DNA of 23,576 nt, taken from the NCBI GenBank assembly GCA_964437945.1, contig CAYTJF010000067.1, forward strand, positions 1 to 23,576, in the 5' to 3' direction. Of this stretch, positions 22,826 through 23,576 are shown one piece after another; the first letter of the stretch is position 1; the number at the start of each line of letters is the position of its first letter. This stretch comes from Granulosicoccus sp964437945. GTDB lineage: Bacteria > Pseudomonadota > Gammaproteobacteria > Granulosicoccales > Granulosicoccaceae. Both the position numbers and the translations under genes were made by a program. The notes under the pieces were generated by a model, which saw nothing but the letters and a program-made list of their open reading frames with translations, was not told the origin of the DNA and did not search any database.

Positions 22826-23448
22826 GTGACGTTGTAATAAGAGCATTGATGCAAATCGACAATCTACAACCGAAGTTTGCCGCCTACAACGGGGCAACGG
22901 TTCAGGGATCGGTGCCGTTGTCCGGCGACACGGTTTTAATCGGTGAATTTGCGCCTGGTAACGGCGTGTTTACCTTAATAGATCGAGCACTAAAGGCCAG
23001 CTCAGTAGAAGCCACGTCACAGCTGGTTGAACGAGAATTCGGTTTTTTCATTCTACGCTCACCTTCGAATGCTGAAGTATCAGCCGCCAGGGATGCGATA
23101 TTGGATGAGCTTGGTGCGTCTATGTCTGACAGGCTAAAGCCAACCGTTGCTAATACTCAGATTATCAATTCGGTTGAACCCTATCAGGCGCAATTACTTA
23201 ATAAGTGGCGCAAGGGATCCCTGTTGGTACCGGGTCAGACGCTTGGCATTGTTGAATGTGAGCCAGCCGCTTATATCTCTATTGCGTGCAATGAAGCTGA
23301 AAAAGCGGCCGAAATTGACTTGGTCGAAGTCAGGGCAGTCGGACGTTATGGCAGATTGTTTTTCGCTGGCGCGGAAAACAATGTTATTGCTGGCATGGAA
23401 GCGGCGGTGGCAGCCATAGAATCCGTTGATGGCCGAGTGATCAGTTGA
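22822..23448 (+). CDS. BMC-T shell trimer, double-stacking (permuted) type
   Basis: This 208-residue tandem BMC-domain protein starts at GTG 22822, overlapping the aldehyde dehydrogenase stop (GTGA). Its first domain reads IRALMQIDNLQPKFAAYNGA, GSVPLSGDTVLIGEFAPGNG, ASSVEATSQLVEREFGFF. The second reads DRLKPTVANTQIINSVEPYQ, GSLLVPGQTLGIVECEPAAY, EAEKAAEIDLVEVRAVGRYG. This order matches the permuted BMC-T proteins such as CsoS1D and the Haliangium Hoch_5816 type, whose trimers can stack face to face and whose larger pore can open and close. It would be the gate for bulky molecules such as CoA or nucleotides. With BMC-P and BMC-H it provides all three shell classes in one operon. Confidence 0.9.
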   Translation: MSDVVIRALMQIDNLQPKFAAYNGATVQGSVPLSGDTVLIGEFAPGNGVFTLIDRALKASSVEATSQLVEREFGFFILRSPSNAEVSAARDAILDELGASMSDRLKPTVANTQIINSVEPYQAQLLNKWRKGSLLVPGQTLGIVECEPAAYISIACNEAEKAAEIDLVEVRAVGRYGRLFFAGAENNVIAGMEAAVAAIESVDGRVIS

Positions 23449-23576
23449 CCACCGTGGATGCTCAACGACGTGTGATTGGTTCAGAACATATTCTAAGAGC
23501 CCATCAGCGTGGTCGCATTGTGTTTGAGGGTATCGGCCATCGAAGTAAGAATGTTCCCACTAGATATCGCGTCAGC
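23445..23576 (+). CDS. Start of a further gene in the BMC operon, unidentified
   Basis: The frame begins at TTG 23445, overlapping the BMC-T stop (TTGA), or at GTG 23454, and runs open to the window end (44 codons). It reads VDAQRRVIGSEHILRAHQRG followed by RIVFEGIGHRSKNVPTRY. The overlap and direction show it belongs to the operon. The RVIGSEHILRAHQRG segment loosely resembles the N-terminal helix of EutQ-like or adenosyltransferase-like BMC accessory proteins, but this is too short to assign. Confidence 0.55.
   Translation, partial: MTTVDAQRRVIGSEHILRAHQRGRIVFEGIGHRSKNVPTRYRVS

Noticed and set aside
1..23576. CRISPR arrays, tRNA genes, insertion sequences or phage genes
   Set aside because: No repeated spacers, cloverleaf-like sequences, transposase motifs or terminal inverted repeats were seen by eye.

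Overview
The window looks like the chromosome of a heterotrophic, probably marine, proteobacterium. It has moderate GC, small overlapping operons and class II glutamine amidotransferase / N-methylglutamate-synthase-like genes of the kind seen in Pseudomonadota. The taxonomic guess rests only on gene style and is weak. There are no tRNA or rRNA genes, CRISPR arrays or insertion sequences. Nearly everything is catabolic: a chain of small pathways for plant or algal sugars, inositol and amines, with decayed genes between them.

Layout. (1) 1-2327: the end of a PLP aminotransferase, two overlapping MaoC hot-dog dehydratase-like genes (the second lacks the usual catalytic Asp), and an Asp/Glu/hydantoin-racemase-fold gene in which both usual catalytic cysteines are replaced. 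(2) 2375-5178: inositol-type genes iolG and iolB, flanked by wreckage: a minus-strand C-terminal scrap of a TRAP transporter large permease (DctM), a second inositol-dehydrogenase-like gene with an internal deletion plus frame change, and a 25-codon stub of a TIM-barrel isomerase. (3) 5358-13041: a hydroxypyruvate-isomerase-like TIM barrel, then a D-apiose/D-apionate catabolic cluster: ApnO, a DUF1537 kinase (OiaK), a RuBisCO-like protein (OiaX or OiaT type), ApsD and ApnL. Together they oxidise apiose to apionolactone, hydrolyse it, oxidise and isomerise the acid, phosphorylate it and split it. (4) 13079-23576: a GntR/FCD regulator facing away from a three-gene glutamate-synthase-like set (glxBCD/mgsABC type), a minus-strand sarcosine-oxidase-like flavoprotein, a glutamine-synthetase-like gamma-glutamylamide ligase, and then bacterial microcompartment (BMC) genes: BMC-P pentamer, BMC-H hexamer, an opine-dehydrogenase-family protein, a CoA-acylating aldehyde dehydrogenase, a double-stacking-type BMC-T trimer and the start of one more gene.

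How region 4 may work (inference). The ligase, the GlxBCD-type N-alkylglutamate synthase and the secondary-amine oxidase reproduce the logic of the N-methylglutamate pathway: amine -> gamma-glutamylamide -> N-alkylglutamate -> aldehyde + glutamate. Formaldehyde is not a substrate for a CoA-acylating aldehyde dehydrogenase in a shell, so the amine is likely C2 or longer. The BMC would then confine the released aldehyde and convert it to acyl-CoA. A near-palindromic operator (TGGATAC/GTATCCA arms around GTATAC) overlaps the promoter of glxB, and a close copy lies between the flavoprotein and ligase genes. This ties the two halves into one regulon, presumably under the adjacent GntR protein. I regard this glutamylation-coupled metabolosome as the most interesting system in the window.
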